A stretch of 64,000 nt of DNA, from positions 42,686,197 to 42,750,196 of the forward strand of contig CM063113.1 in the NCBI GenBank assembly GCA_031841125.1. Reading direction: 5' to 3'. The notes under the pieces are model-generated. The model ran no database searches, was not told the origin of the DNA, and worked only from the letters and a program-made list of their open reading frames with translations. The stretch is from Acanthococcus lagerstroemiae. Taxonomy: Eukaryota; Arthropoda; Insecta; Hemiptera; Eriococcidae. The position numbers were made by a program, and so were the translations under genes. Position 1 is the first letter of the stretch. Every line of letters begins with the position of its first letter. This document shows positions 54,190-63,071 of the stretch, one piece after another.

Positions 54190-55250
54190 AATTATTTAAA
54201 ACTATTTAAAAGTTTTCCAACCTGGTTTAAAACTCAGTACGGTTCTTCCAACCTGTTTGAGACTTATTAAAAGACATGACTGGACTTGCTCAAGACTCAC
54301 TTATGTTCTTCAATACTTGAGGTTCTGCAGGGTTTACCTTCTCATAATTCTTGAAAACTTTCCGAGACTTGTTTAACGCACCATGAGACTTGTCCAAGAC
54401 TCCATAACTCTTTTGAAAATTCATTTAAATCTCTTTCAAACGCTTGAAGATGGGTTGAATATACTTTTCAGATCTTTAAGACACTTTGAGACTTCTTGAA
54501 GACTTCTTTAAAACTCTCAGACCTTCCAAACTCGGTTTAAATCCTTTATGACTCTTTCAAACTTATCTAATCTCGTGTATGACTCGATGAGGCTCTTCAG
54601 AACTTGTTTAAGGCTTTTCAGGGTATTCTGTAACTTTTCAAGACTTTTCCAAACTCGTACTTCAAAACTTGGTTAGGGCTTTTCAAGACACTTGTTGAAT
54701 ACTTATTTAAAACTCTCAGACTTTCCAAACTCATTTTAAACCTCTCATTGAGACTCTTTTAGACATCAAGATGCATTGAAGACTCAGTGAGGCTCTTCAG
54801 GAATCGTTGAAGGCTTTTCAGGACACTTTATAGTTCTTCAAGACTTTTCTAGACTTGTGTAACACATTACGAGACTTGTCCAAGACTTCATGATATTCTT
54901 GAAGACTTATTCAAGTTTCTTTCGGACGCTTGAAGATTGTTAATACACTTTTCTGGTCTTTACGACACTTCGAGACTTGTTGAAGACTTCTTTAAAACTC
55001 GCAGACTTTCTAAACTCGTTTTAAATACTTTAAGACTCTTTCAAACTTATCTAGTCTCGTTTATGACTCGATAAGTCTCTTCAGGGCATTCTGTAACTCT
55101 TCAAGACTTTTCCAGACTTATTTAATGCACTTCAAGACTTAAGGTTTTTCAAGATACTCTCAGGCTTTTTCAAGACTCTTCTAAAACTCATTGACTTTTC
55201 CTATTGCATTCTAAGTCATTCAAGTCTCTTCCAGACTTGTTTGAGATTGC
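54190..55250. repeat. Degenerate AAGACTY minisatellite array
   Basis: CAAGACTTTTC, GAAGACTTCTTTAAAACTC, TTCAGGACAC and ACTCTTTCAAACTTATCTA recur. Some longer blocks repeat at about 350-500 bp (ACTTTCCAAACTCGTTTTAAA-like words near 54525, 54720 and 55005), showing higher-order duplication. Confidence 0.75.
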
Positions 55251-55346
55251 GTTCTCGATCAGTGCCAGATTGAAGTGAAACCGATATCGGGTCAAATTAC
55301 ATTAGAAAGCTCTCTCACCTGAGTCCCTTCTAGTCGCTGACATGAT

Positions 55347-55432
55347 ACTCGAAAGGGTATATTTCAGGGCCAGGGGTGCGGTGTATGGGGAGCTATTCTG
55401 GTATACGTACATTGCCATACGCTTGACCAAAC
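55347..55432. repeat. Dispersed about 90-bp repeat, copy 2
   Basis: It matches 43137-43227 (ACTCGAAAGGGTATATTTC, GGGGTGCGGTGTATGG, GCCATACGCTTGACCAA) and ends directly at the SINE head. Confidence 0.65.
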
Positions 55433-55436
55433 ATCT

Positions 55437-55655
55437 CCAACTCTGGTTGGCCGAGTGGATAGCGCGCTGGTTTCGGAATCCGGAGGTCCCGGGTTCGAGT
55501 CCACGTAACAGCTCGCTACATTTTGACCTAGGCCGGTTTTTAAGACGAGAAGAGGGCTAAGGTAGCCCTAATAGCTTCTCTGACGTCTCTGAAGTAATGC
55601 TCGAAAGGGCGGATTCCAGGGCTCGGGTTGTGAGGAAAATTAGAAAAAGAAAAAG
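55437..55655 (+). mobile_element. tRNA-derived SINE, copy 4, best preserved
   Basis: The head has an exact Pol III A box (TGGCCGAGTGG) and B box (GGTTCGAGTCC) about 35 bp apart. The body contains CATTTTGACCTAGGCCGG, AGAGGGCTAAG and TTCCAGGGCTCGGGTTGTGA, and the tail AAAATTAGAAAAAGAAAAAG. The head most resembles a Leu/Ser-class tRNA D arm with a collapsed variable arm. This copy could still be transcribed by Pol III. No target duplication is evident. Confidence 0.93.
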
Positions 55656-56487
55656 AACCTGAGAAAGTCTCTATTAATAGTGCAATGGACTGCAACGTCT
55701 GAGCGCTCGGTGCTTATAGGGCCACCTCACACACAAATGTAGAATGTAGAAGTCTCTATTAACATTTTACGCCTCTTTGATTTTCCATTTTTCCATGCGT
55801 TCCTCTTCAGTTAAGATCCTTGAGTAAGTGCCATTTGTGCCTCCCTCGCCTTCCTTGTGAATTTAAAACCGGACAGTGATTCATGAACACAATGTAGAGC
55901 TACCGCGTGTTCCATTTCACTCGCGACGATCGTCGTATATTAACCGACGCATATTAGCACACGCGATCCCTCATTTCTATTCTGAAATTTCTCTTGTCAA
56001 TAATGTCATCTCACGTGACCTTGCATCTTATCTACATGTGCTCGCCGAGATTCGCCACCGATAATTATGCTCCAGTGCATACGTTCGTTCATTTTTGGTT
56101 CAATGAGCCGGAATTAACGCGTTTTTAAAATCGAACAATTTGTGAAATCTTATCGCCCAGCATTTCCAGTTTTTCTCGCCCATCATACCGACACGAAAAT
56201 CTTCCATGTACTTCACCGTCGACATTGACGTCACTTCCAGGATTACGCTTTCGTTGCCGCACGTTTCTACGTGTCCAGGTCACCATTTCTTCAAAATGGT
56301 TCTGAGGTTGAGTTCCTCTGACTGCCATTTTTGAATAATTCTAAAGTGGGTGAGCCCGAAATTTCGGATTAGCGAATGAAATTTGCACATTGTAATATCA
56401 CTTATGACTCCTACCCCTCCAACCGCCATTATTAAATACTTTCGAGGGGGTGAACATAAAATTCTGGGTTAGCTTAGGGACTTCGTC
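55656..56487 (+). other. Intron; CpG-containing unique block 55790-56340
   Basis: No element is recognised. Chance frames occur on both strands (55876-56064, 56125-56328 minus). It is a candidate host conserved sequence. Confidence 0.4.
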
Positions 56488-56754
56488 CAGGAACGAAACT
56501 ATAGGGGGGATAGACTCCCCCTAATTGTTTTGACAGTCGGCAAATTTTGAAATTCTTCGTTTGAATTTTTCATTTTTTATGAATGTTTATTTGTTTTTGT
56601 TTTTTCTTTCAATTAGAAAATATTTCGATTAAAGAATCAGCAAGTTTAAAATTTCTTTTTTTAATTTTGTTGGTGAATTTTTACTTTAAAAAAATATATA
56701 TTTGTCGGCAAATTTTCTCCACATCCCCAAACTGAAAGACAAAGTTCGTTTCTG
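56488..56754. mobile_element. hAT-like MITE, CAGRAACGAAAC family, copy 3
   Basis: Ends are CAGGAACGAAACTATAGGGG and (reverse complement) CAGAAACGAACTTTG. It is close to copy 1 over its whole length and shares the AAAATGGAGTACCC right flank. Confidence 0.65.
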
Positions 56755-57375
56755 AAAATGGAGTACCCTGGATTCCTGTCAGAGACTAGTAAGCCAAAAG
56801 CCGAAGGTTTCAAACTGAGTATCGAACGTTATCTAAAAGGTTGAAACAAAGCTGAAATGTGGAAGACATTTCGAAAATCTGAAAGTCGGTAGCAATCGTT
56901 GAATTTCGAATTTCAATGATTATTTTACTAGATTCTCTATATGACCTACAACTTGAAATTTGAGAAAGTTGAAACTTTTATTACAATCTAAAAGTTGAAA
57001 GCAAAAGACTTATTTTCCAATGTCACAAGCTGAATCCGATAGCAAATGTTCTATTGTTTAATTCACGAGCTTTAGTCCTGGTGAATATAGGAAGGAAATT
57101 TAGTCTGAAACAAAAGCCCAAACCTCATGTGTTTTTCCCATAAAAACGAAAGGAAGCTTGTGGCGTGATTTCCCCTAATCCGATCGACGGAATCAATTTA
57201 GAAGATGAATTAGAGAAAATTCAGAAAAAAATACCAGCAAGAGTAAATAACGACCACCTTAATGTGTAAAGGAAGTTGTGTGTTCCTCTCAAGTATATTT
57301 CTAACATCCTTCCAGCTCACCCTTCCAGACTAGGGTATGCATGTGTGCACAAATGTGAGAACTTGGGGGATAATT
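56755..57375. repeat. Interspersed repeat, uninterrupted copy
   Basis: It matches 3117-3624 and then 5978-6390 in order, so it shows the pre-LINE arrangement. It ends near ACTTGGGGGATAATTC. Non-coding; family not recognised. Confidence 0.82.
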
Positions 57376-57380
57376 CAATG

Positions 57381-58240
57381 GTTGCAAAGCCTTTGTCCAA
57401 CACAACACCTTTCCTAAGATTACATTTCTCAAGAATCTTGGAATTTCAGACTGTGAATTTGTCGAACGCTTCTCCTCAAAACATTTTGCTCACAAAGGTA
57501 GTTACTCGGGAAGATGGAGCTCCTAGCATGAATTTCACTATGTGAGTTCCCTTATAATAGGAATACGTTCTAATATTACAATTCAAATTCATGCAAAATA
57601 CATAATATGTATGTATTGACTCCTCATTATTATGTTGGATAAAGTTACATTTGTCACTTGTGGAGAAGTGAGCGAACACTGCTCCCTCTACCCACTGTAA
57701 TGAAAATAACTATTATTTCACGAATGCATGAGAAGAATGTCTACAACTGGTGTATTTTTTTGTACTAGTGCATAGAAAACTTGCCGCACGTCTTTTTTGT
57801 ACAGTTTAATAGCTCACTTGAAAAGTGGACCTTTAACGACATAAAACTGTTGAGAAATGAGTACTTCTCATGCGTGAGTTAAGAATTAGCTATTTTCGTG
57901 TCAAGTGCTGTGAGTTATTTTTAAACGAGTATCAGTGCCGATGCCACCGTAGGCTGCACAAGTGTAGCAAGTGCATCTCGGCACTGATTCGAGTTTGGAA
58001 ACGACTCACCCCCGCACTTGATACGAGCAATATTTTCTTAATTACTACATTCACGAAGTTAGCCGGGCATGCGCGGTGCGATGAAATGTACTTTACAACG
58101 AACAGTTGAGACGAGTTCACGCTGTTTCTCTATTAGCGTTGTCCGGAGTACTGTTACTACTCATAGATAAAGTGTGATACAGCATTAAGTACATGTAAGT
58201 AAGCTCAGCGAACATGATCCAAATTCGTTTTAATTTGTTT
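57381..58240. repeat. 0.86-kb direct repeat, copy 1
   Basis: GTTGCAAAGCCTTTGTCC, TAGGAATACGTTCTAATATT, GAAAACTTGCC and GTTAGCCGGGCATGCGCGG recur in the same order at 60273-61190. It contains an imperfect palindrome (about 57885-58050) with arms GTATCAGTGCCGATGC and GCATCTCGGCACTGATTC. No coding frame, primer site or TG..CA ends typical of LTRs were seen. Confidence 0.88.
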
Positions 58241-58409
58241 TATTCAACATGTAATTGAAAAAGACTGTTTTACTTAACAGCATTGAATGAGTAAACTGGC
58301 TTTTTTATTCGACTGAAACAGAGAGTGAGGTAAACATTTTCATTGTACATACAGGTCTGGTAAGTACAATATAACAGCACACTGTTTTGACGAAGGTAAA
58401 TAACGTTTT

Positions 58410-59315
58410 GGGTGCGTACAAATTGCCAACCAAAGGGGCAAAATATAGACAAATTGCAAACCAGTTCTTCTGAATGCAGAGATCTACACTTACCAATTGC
58501 AAACCTACTATTTCAATGCCAGGAAAAGGGATGTACAAATTGCTAACCTAACTGTATTTGACATATATAATATGTAGATAAATTTACTAACAAAAATAGT
58601 CAAAATTGATGCTTCAAAACAGACTACTGATGCATGTATCTTTTTTTTCAACAAGTATGTAAAGATGAAATGAGGTATAAACTTTCAGCATCGATAAGCT
58701 CAGAATAGTTATTATTTGTTCCTGTCGATTGTGCTGTTACCTAAATAATTTGTTTTACTGTAACAAGGACAAGACTTTTCTCATGCGACAACAATGACCC
58801 CATAAATGCATAGCAATTAGTAGGTATACATATATATCCAGATGACAGAGAAAATCGAGATAACTACTGTATTTCACTTGAACGCTGTTAAGTAAAACAG
58901 ACTCAAGCGACAAACTCTGTTTTTTGAGAACACGTGATTCGAAGTTCAAGATCCATATAAAAACTATATGACATGGCGTTTACTGATAAGCTCGTTTCAA
59001 GGTGGGTACACGTTTTCGTATCGGGAGCTTAATTTTGGAAAATTCTAATTTTTACCTTTTTCCCAACAATACTAATACCTAACTCATTTTGTCAACAAAT
59101 GGTGCTGAGTCCAATTTGTTTAACAGCGTCCACTTTGTAATATCAAAAAGAATAGTTTGCAATTCGTCCATGTCTATACTGGGCGATATATGTTTTGGTT
59201 GGCAATACATATATCTCATTTTCAATACACTCTTAGTTTGGTTGGCAGTTTGTACATCACATTTTCTCCCGCAGTTCACAATTTGATGGTCTGGTTGGCA
59301 ATTCACTTGCGCCCA
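58410..59315. mobile_element. Non-autonomous element nested in foldback loop, 906 bp
   Basis: Inverted ends GGGTGCGTACAAATTGCC (58410) and, reverse complemented, GGGCGCAAGTGAATTGCC (59314). AACGTTTT (58402-58409) and AATGTTTT (59316-59323) flank it, an 8-bp duplication with one change. The uninterrupted foldback has the site once (CCGTTTTATTGCC at about 45158-45170), a paralogous empty site. Subterminal TTGGTTGGCAAT/ATTGCCAACCAA words are repeated at both ends. Non-coding. Confidence 0.88.
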
Positions 59316-59458
59316 AATGTTTTAATGTTGCGTTCTCATAAACACTAATGCAGCACTGTAAAGACGCTGTGATTGGATAGCAATAACAACATTACTACTC
59401 TAGAGGTGTAAGTGCGCTGGTAGAAGTGGAAAGTCAGCTGCAGTTTGAGATTTCCAGC

Positions 59459-59818
59459 CTACGGCGCACAGACCTGGGCACTCACAGATACACAACTGGA
59501 AAGAATTAGGTCCACACAAAGAGCAATGGAGCGGAGTATCCTGAATCTAAAAAGAAAAGATAAAGTTAGGAATGTGATAATCAGAAGAAGGACGGGCGTG
59601 GTAGACGTCGGATATAAAATCAAAAAATTGAAATTCAAGTACGCGGGACATGTGATGAGAGGAGATGCCGAAAGATGGTCAAGGAGGGTTATGGAATGGC
59701 AAATGTACGAGGGACAGAGAGGGACGGGAAGACCACTCACGAGATGGAGGGATGAAATTACGAGGAGGGTATGGAGAAGGATCCAGCGTTGGGCCGGTTG
59801 ACGGCGAGTTTGGTACAT
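59459..59818 (+). pseudogene. LINE reverse-transcriptase C-terminal fragment, frame still open
   Basis: One open frame reads AYGAQTWALTDTQLERI, STQRAMERSILNLKRKDKVR, KIKKLKFKYAGHVMRGD and GRPLTRWRDEITRRVWRRI. This is the usual LINE order Y/TYG.QTW, TQR.MER..L, KL...GH..R, GR...RW.DEI. It lies behind the RT catalytic core, which is missing. It is the best-conserved LINE coding remnant before 63 kb, which suggests a younger insertion. Confidence 0.88.
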
Positions 59819-59915
59819 GCCTATAATATTGTAAAATATATAAATAGTTTTTGTAGAATAGTCAACAAATATACGCTGTAAAAATTTCCGCCTCTATACA
59901 GTAATTTACTATTAC

Positions 59916-60272
59916 CTCAGTACTTGCCTACAACACAGTGACAAAAATATAAAAAGTACACAACACGTATGGCAGCACTGCGCGCATTTGCAAATTATAT
60001 GCCCTGCAGGAATGCTGCAATTGCTGGACAAATGTGATAAGACTGGACATAATCTTTTGATTTTGAGTCGATTTTTGAATTTTAATAATTTCTATATTTG
60101 TTACGCAAAATGAATGTTTCTATCAGTGTGGACAATATATTTAACTTCATCCATTAAGAATATTGATAACCCTTCATTTTAGCCATGCATCCTGTGAAAG
60201 CTAATCACATTTTCTAGCAGAGTGATAAGAAAAATTTCACCTAAATGTTCGCCAAGTTGAGCACTCATCATC
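59916..60272. other. Spacer between foldback and direct repeat, no feature seen
   Basis: AT-rich; a CCTGCAGGAATGCTGCAATT word near 60003 is slightly palindromic. No gene. Confidence 0.35.
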
Positions 60273-61190
60273 TGTTGCAAAGCCTTTTTGTCCAATAAAA
60301 CACCTTCCATAAGATTACATTTCTTGAGAATTTTGGAATCTCTGACTGTGACCTAGCATGAATTTAAGTTCCCTTATAGTAGGAATACGTTCTAATATTA
60401 CAATTCAAATTTTAGTAAAATATACCAATATTGACTGTATCACAAATTACAGAAATTGGAGCATAAAAATTATCATCTACCTACCATCTTGATGCGAATA
60501 TGCACATATCAATTCGTGTATTGACTCGCAAGTCACAACTATACTCATGATTATGTTGGATAAAGTTACATTTGTCATTCGTGGAAAATTGAGCGAACAC
60601 TGTTCGTGCAATTAATAAGACTCGCCTTCGGCACGTTTTGTTAACTTCAAACTTGCAGGTAATTGCTTACTTTACCCACTTTTGATAGAATGTCTACAGT
60701 TGGTGTACATTTTTGCGCTAGTGCATAGAAAACTTGCCTCGCATCTTTTTTGTACAGTTTAATAGCTAGCTTAAAAAGTGGACCTTCAGCGACATAAAAC
60801 TGTTGAGAAATGACTACTTCTCACGCGTGAGTTAAGAATTAGCTATTTTCATATAAAGTGCTGTGAGTTATTTTTAAATGAGTATCAGTACTGCCACGGG
60901 CCGCAGGAGCGTAGCGAGTGCATCTCGGCACTGATTCGAGTTTGGAAATGACTCATTCTCGCACTTGATACGGATATACTTTTTCTAATTACTGCACTCA
61001 CAAAGTTAGCCGGGCATGCGCGGTGTGATGAAATGTACGAACAGTTGAGACGAGTTTACGCCGTTTCTCTATTAGCGGTTGTCCGGAGTACTGTTACTAC
61101 TCGTAGATAAAGTGTGTAGCTCAGCGAACATGATCCAAATTCGTTTTAACTTGTTTTTCCACATACTGTGCCAATTTGTTTTTCCAAGAT
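60273..61190. repeat. 0.9-kb direct repeat, copy 2
   Basis: Same order of words as 57381-58240, at roughly 85% identity, with an extra stretch at about 60420-60530 and 60610-60670 and a 26-bp internal duplication (TTGTTTTTCCA) near 61153-61185. It includes the same internal palindrome (about 60845-60990). Confidence 0.88.
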
Positions 61191-61582
61191 GTAGAAAATG
61201 AAAATGTCACAGTTTGGAATACAAACTGTTTCAGATTGTATTTCAGATTGGTCTTTGATGGCGAAGAAAACGGTCATTTTGTGTACGCAAAATTGCTCTT
61301 TGAATGCAGGTACATATCTATCAGGAAAAGTATCTTATGCTATTATTATTTTCAACTAATTGATTTCTTGGAAATATAGCGCCACTGAACTGCTTTGTGA
61401 CTCAGATCAATGAATACTATTGAAAAACACGCATCTGAAATCACGCTCCACTGAACTGAACTGAACTGGAAATGAGAAGAGAAAAAAAGCGATTGCAATA
61501 GGCTCGGCTATTTGTAGCCGACCCTAAGAAAAGTGGGAATTAGAAGAAACATGGGGCGATGGGGTATGGGGAGTCTTATCGG
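61191..61582. other. Intron with partial CCATGG-family sequence
   Basis: 61382-61490 contains CCACTGAACTG words and CTGGAAATGAGAAGAG as in cluster 2. AGGCTCGGCTATTTGTAGCCG at about 61500-61522 is a small inverted repeat. No gene. Confidence 0.45.
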
Positions 61583-61772
61583 CAGTGTTGCCAGGTGGGG
61601 CGATTTTGCGCCAAATGGGCGATTTTGAAATTGGCCGGGCGTTAAAAAATACTGTCGGGCGATGCGTAAAAATTGTGGCGATTTTTAGACAGAATGCGTG
61701 ACTTCTCTCTTTTTCTGAGTTTTGAAAAAAATCAAAAAATAAGTCTAATTAAAGAATGATTTGTTTTTTATA

Positions 61773-61923
61773 AAGTCTGGTCCAGTTAAGAAACATAATT
61801 TTTTCACGGCGCTGATAACGTTTTCTTGAACTTGTCCTTCCCCTCCAACTACAAAATACCCATATATCGATGTGTATTGTGGGTGGCCAGTTATGTTTTA
61901 TGTTTCTTAACTGGACCAGACTT
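61773..61923. mobile_element. Tc1/mariner-like MITE, 151 bp
   Basis: Perfect terminal inverted repeats of about 26 bp begin AAGTCTGGTCCAGTTAAG, with TA on each side (61771-61772, 61924-61925). No coding sequence. Confidence 0.88.
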
Positions 61924-62020
61924 TAATCGGATTCGGCATCGACGGGCGCATTGTGAATCAAAATGGCGGCTCATCATACCTGTGTGTAAATAATAAAAAT
62001 ATAGTATCCCTACATCTCTA

Positions 62021-62185
62021 CTGCCGTCCAAAAAATAATTGACGTATGTTCTATATGGGCCACAACGGAACATACGTCAAATTATTATTTTTTTTAAATG
62101 GTGACTGCCGTGTTAAATTGACGTATGTTCTATCATGGGCCATCATTGAGCAGTGAACATACGTCAATTATTTTTTGAATGGCAG
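62021..62185. mobile_element. Double-hairpin element, 165 bp
   Basis: Outer inverted repeats of 31 bp (CTGCCGTCCAAAAAATAATT against CTGCCATTCAAAAAATAATT, 29 of 31 overall) enclose two internal hairpins with arms AATTGACGTATGTTC at 62037/62068 and 62115/62155. It looks like a palindromic MITE that was duplicated in tandem. Confidence 0.88.
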
Positions 62186-62255
62186 CCTAGTGTGGGAGCT
62201 AGTATTCGGACTAGGCAAGTTGTAGGTTCTCTAGGATCGATCGAAGAAATTGAAT

Positions 62256-63000
62256 GTGGCAGTAGCCAAGATTCATATATTACTAACATTACCTCGATCG
62301 CTAAGGGGTAAGGGGCAACATTTTTTGTAAACTCAACCAAAAAAATTGCAACTATACTCATTGAAAAGGAAATAACAAGGGCTACAACTTTCACTCTTAT
62401 AAATTTTTCATATAAATGAGTATTTTCCAAGAAAAGCGCGAAAGAACGGGTTTCATCTATAAGCGCCTGTGTTAATGCGTTAATAGGCGCGTTTTCCTTG
62501 ACGTCACAAACGCGCTTATCAGGCAACAGCACAGGCTTATCACGCAATTGTATTGGCTGCAGGCTGCAGTCTGGTCCAAGAAAAAGGTAAACGAAAATTT
62601 TCAATGAGATTCTCCATAAGAAAAATAAGGGCTTGAAAATTTCACATATATTATAACAAGGGGACCTACGTTAAATATGTGATGCTTGTAGTCGTGAAGT
62701 ACACATTCAGTACATTATGGAAATATATTGCAAATTTTTATCTTCTCCTCCATTTCTGAAATATTTGCAAAATAGCAGAACGATATTTTCTTTTATGGTA
62801 AATTCAATGTAAAAAAATTGTTTACATTTTCCTTGGACCAGCCTGCAGCCTGCCACAATTGCGTGCTGTTGCGTGTTAAGCGCGTGCTGTTCCTGATAAG
62901 AGTGATGAGCACGTTTGTGACAGACTTCCATGCCGCGTGATGTGTAGCGGGTTGCGTTCGCCTCGAGGTAACTTAGTAATATATGAATCTTGGGCAGTGG
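62256..63000. mobile_element. Foldback with two arm segments, about 745 bp
   Basis: The outer arms (62256-62296 and 62962-63000, AAGATTCATATATTACTAA) and inner arms (62502-62584 and 62831-62921, CAGCACAGGCTTATCACGCA-like and TTGGACCAGYCTGCAGCCTG words) are both inverted. The left side carries about 200 bp extra between its two arm segments. The right outer arm runs into the hAT right end. Confidence 0.8.
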
Positions 63001-63071
63001 CGATTTGTGGCGATTTTCAACTTTTAACATGGCGACTTTTTCGTAAAAAACCTGGCAACACTGCTTATCGG

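Larger units (their letters stand above)
53520..54200 (+). pseudogene. Penelope-like retroelement tail with GIY-YIG domain
   Basis: The frame at 53586-53915 reads GMYYPSRLDCEHC, NMTYIGETGRKFTTRIKEH, then NDQGHNND and a Lys-rich tail. The GMY...YIGETGR.....R.KEH pattern with two Cys before it is the GIY-YIG endonuclease found C-terminal to the reverse transcriptase in Penelope-like elements, which nick target DNA. The RT itself is absent (5' truncation), and a 49-bp tandem duplication shifts the frame at its start. The 3' part has repeated AACCAATCAGAG/GATTGGACAG words and the block ACTGATGATGGCATAACAGC, discussed separately. Confidence 0.85.
58347..59915. mobile_element. Disrupted relative of the 44845 foldback
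   Basis: 58347-58409 matches 44960-44985 joined to 45114-45160 (TACAGGTCTGGTAA, then TAACAGCAC). 59324-59460 matches 45168-45300 (CGTTCTCATAAACACT, TGCAGCACTGTAAAGAC, AACAACATTAC). 59887-59915 matches the outer right end (TACAGTAATTTACTATTA). The left arm is mostly deleted, the loop is split by 58410-59315, and a LINE fragment (59459-59818) replaces part of the right arm. Confidence 0.85.
61583..63063. mobile_element. Complete non-autonomous hAT element, 1,481 bp
   Basis: It starts CAGTGTTGCCAGGTGG and ends in the complement of CAGTGTTGCCAGGTTT. An exact 8-bp duplication CTTATCGG (61575-61582, 63064-63071) flanks it. Subterminal GGCGATTTT repeats occur at both ends (61610, 61620, 61677; 63000, 63010), the arrangement hAT transposases bind. 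There is no transposase. The interior is built from three other inverted-repeat units (61773-61923, 62021-62185, 62256-63000). Confidence 0.95.

Noticed and set aside
55437..55512. Functional tRNA gene
   Set aside because: It has good A and B boxes, but the SINE body and tail follow, three other copies exist, and acceptor-stem pairing is not convincing.
57381..61190. LTR retrotransposon
   Set aside because: The direct repeats lack TG..CA ends, a tRNA primer site and any gag-pol coding; the interior is made of other transposons.
62164..62604. 146-codon minus-strand frame inside the hAT element as a transposase
   Set aside because: It spans foldback arms and has no hAT dimerisation or zinc-finger motif. 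The element is non-autonomous.
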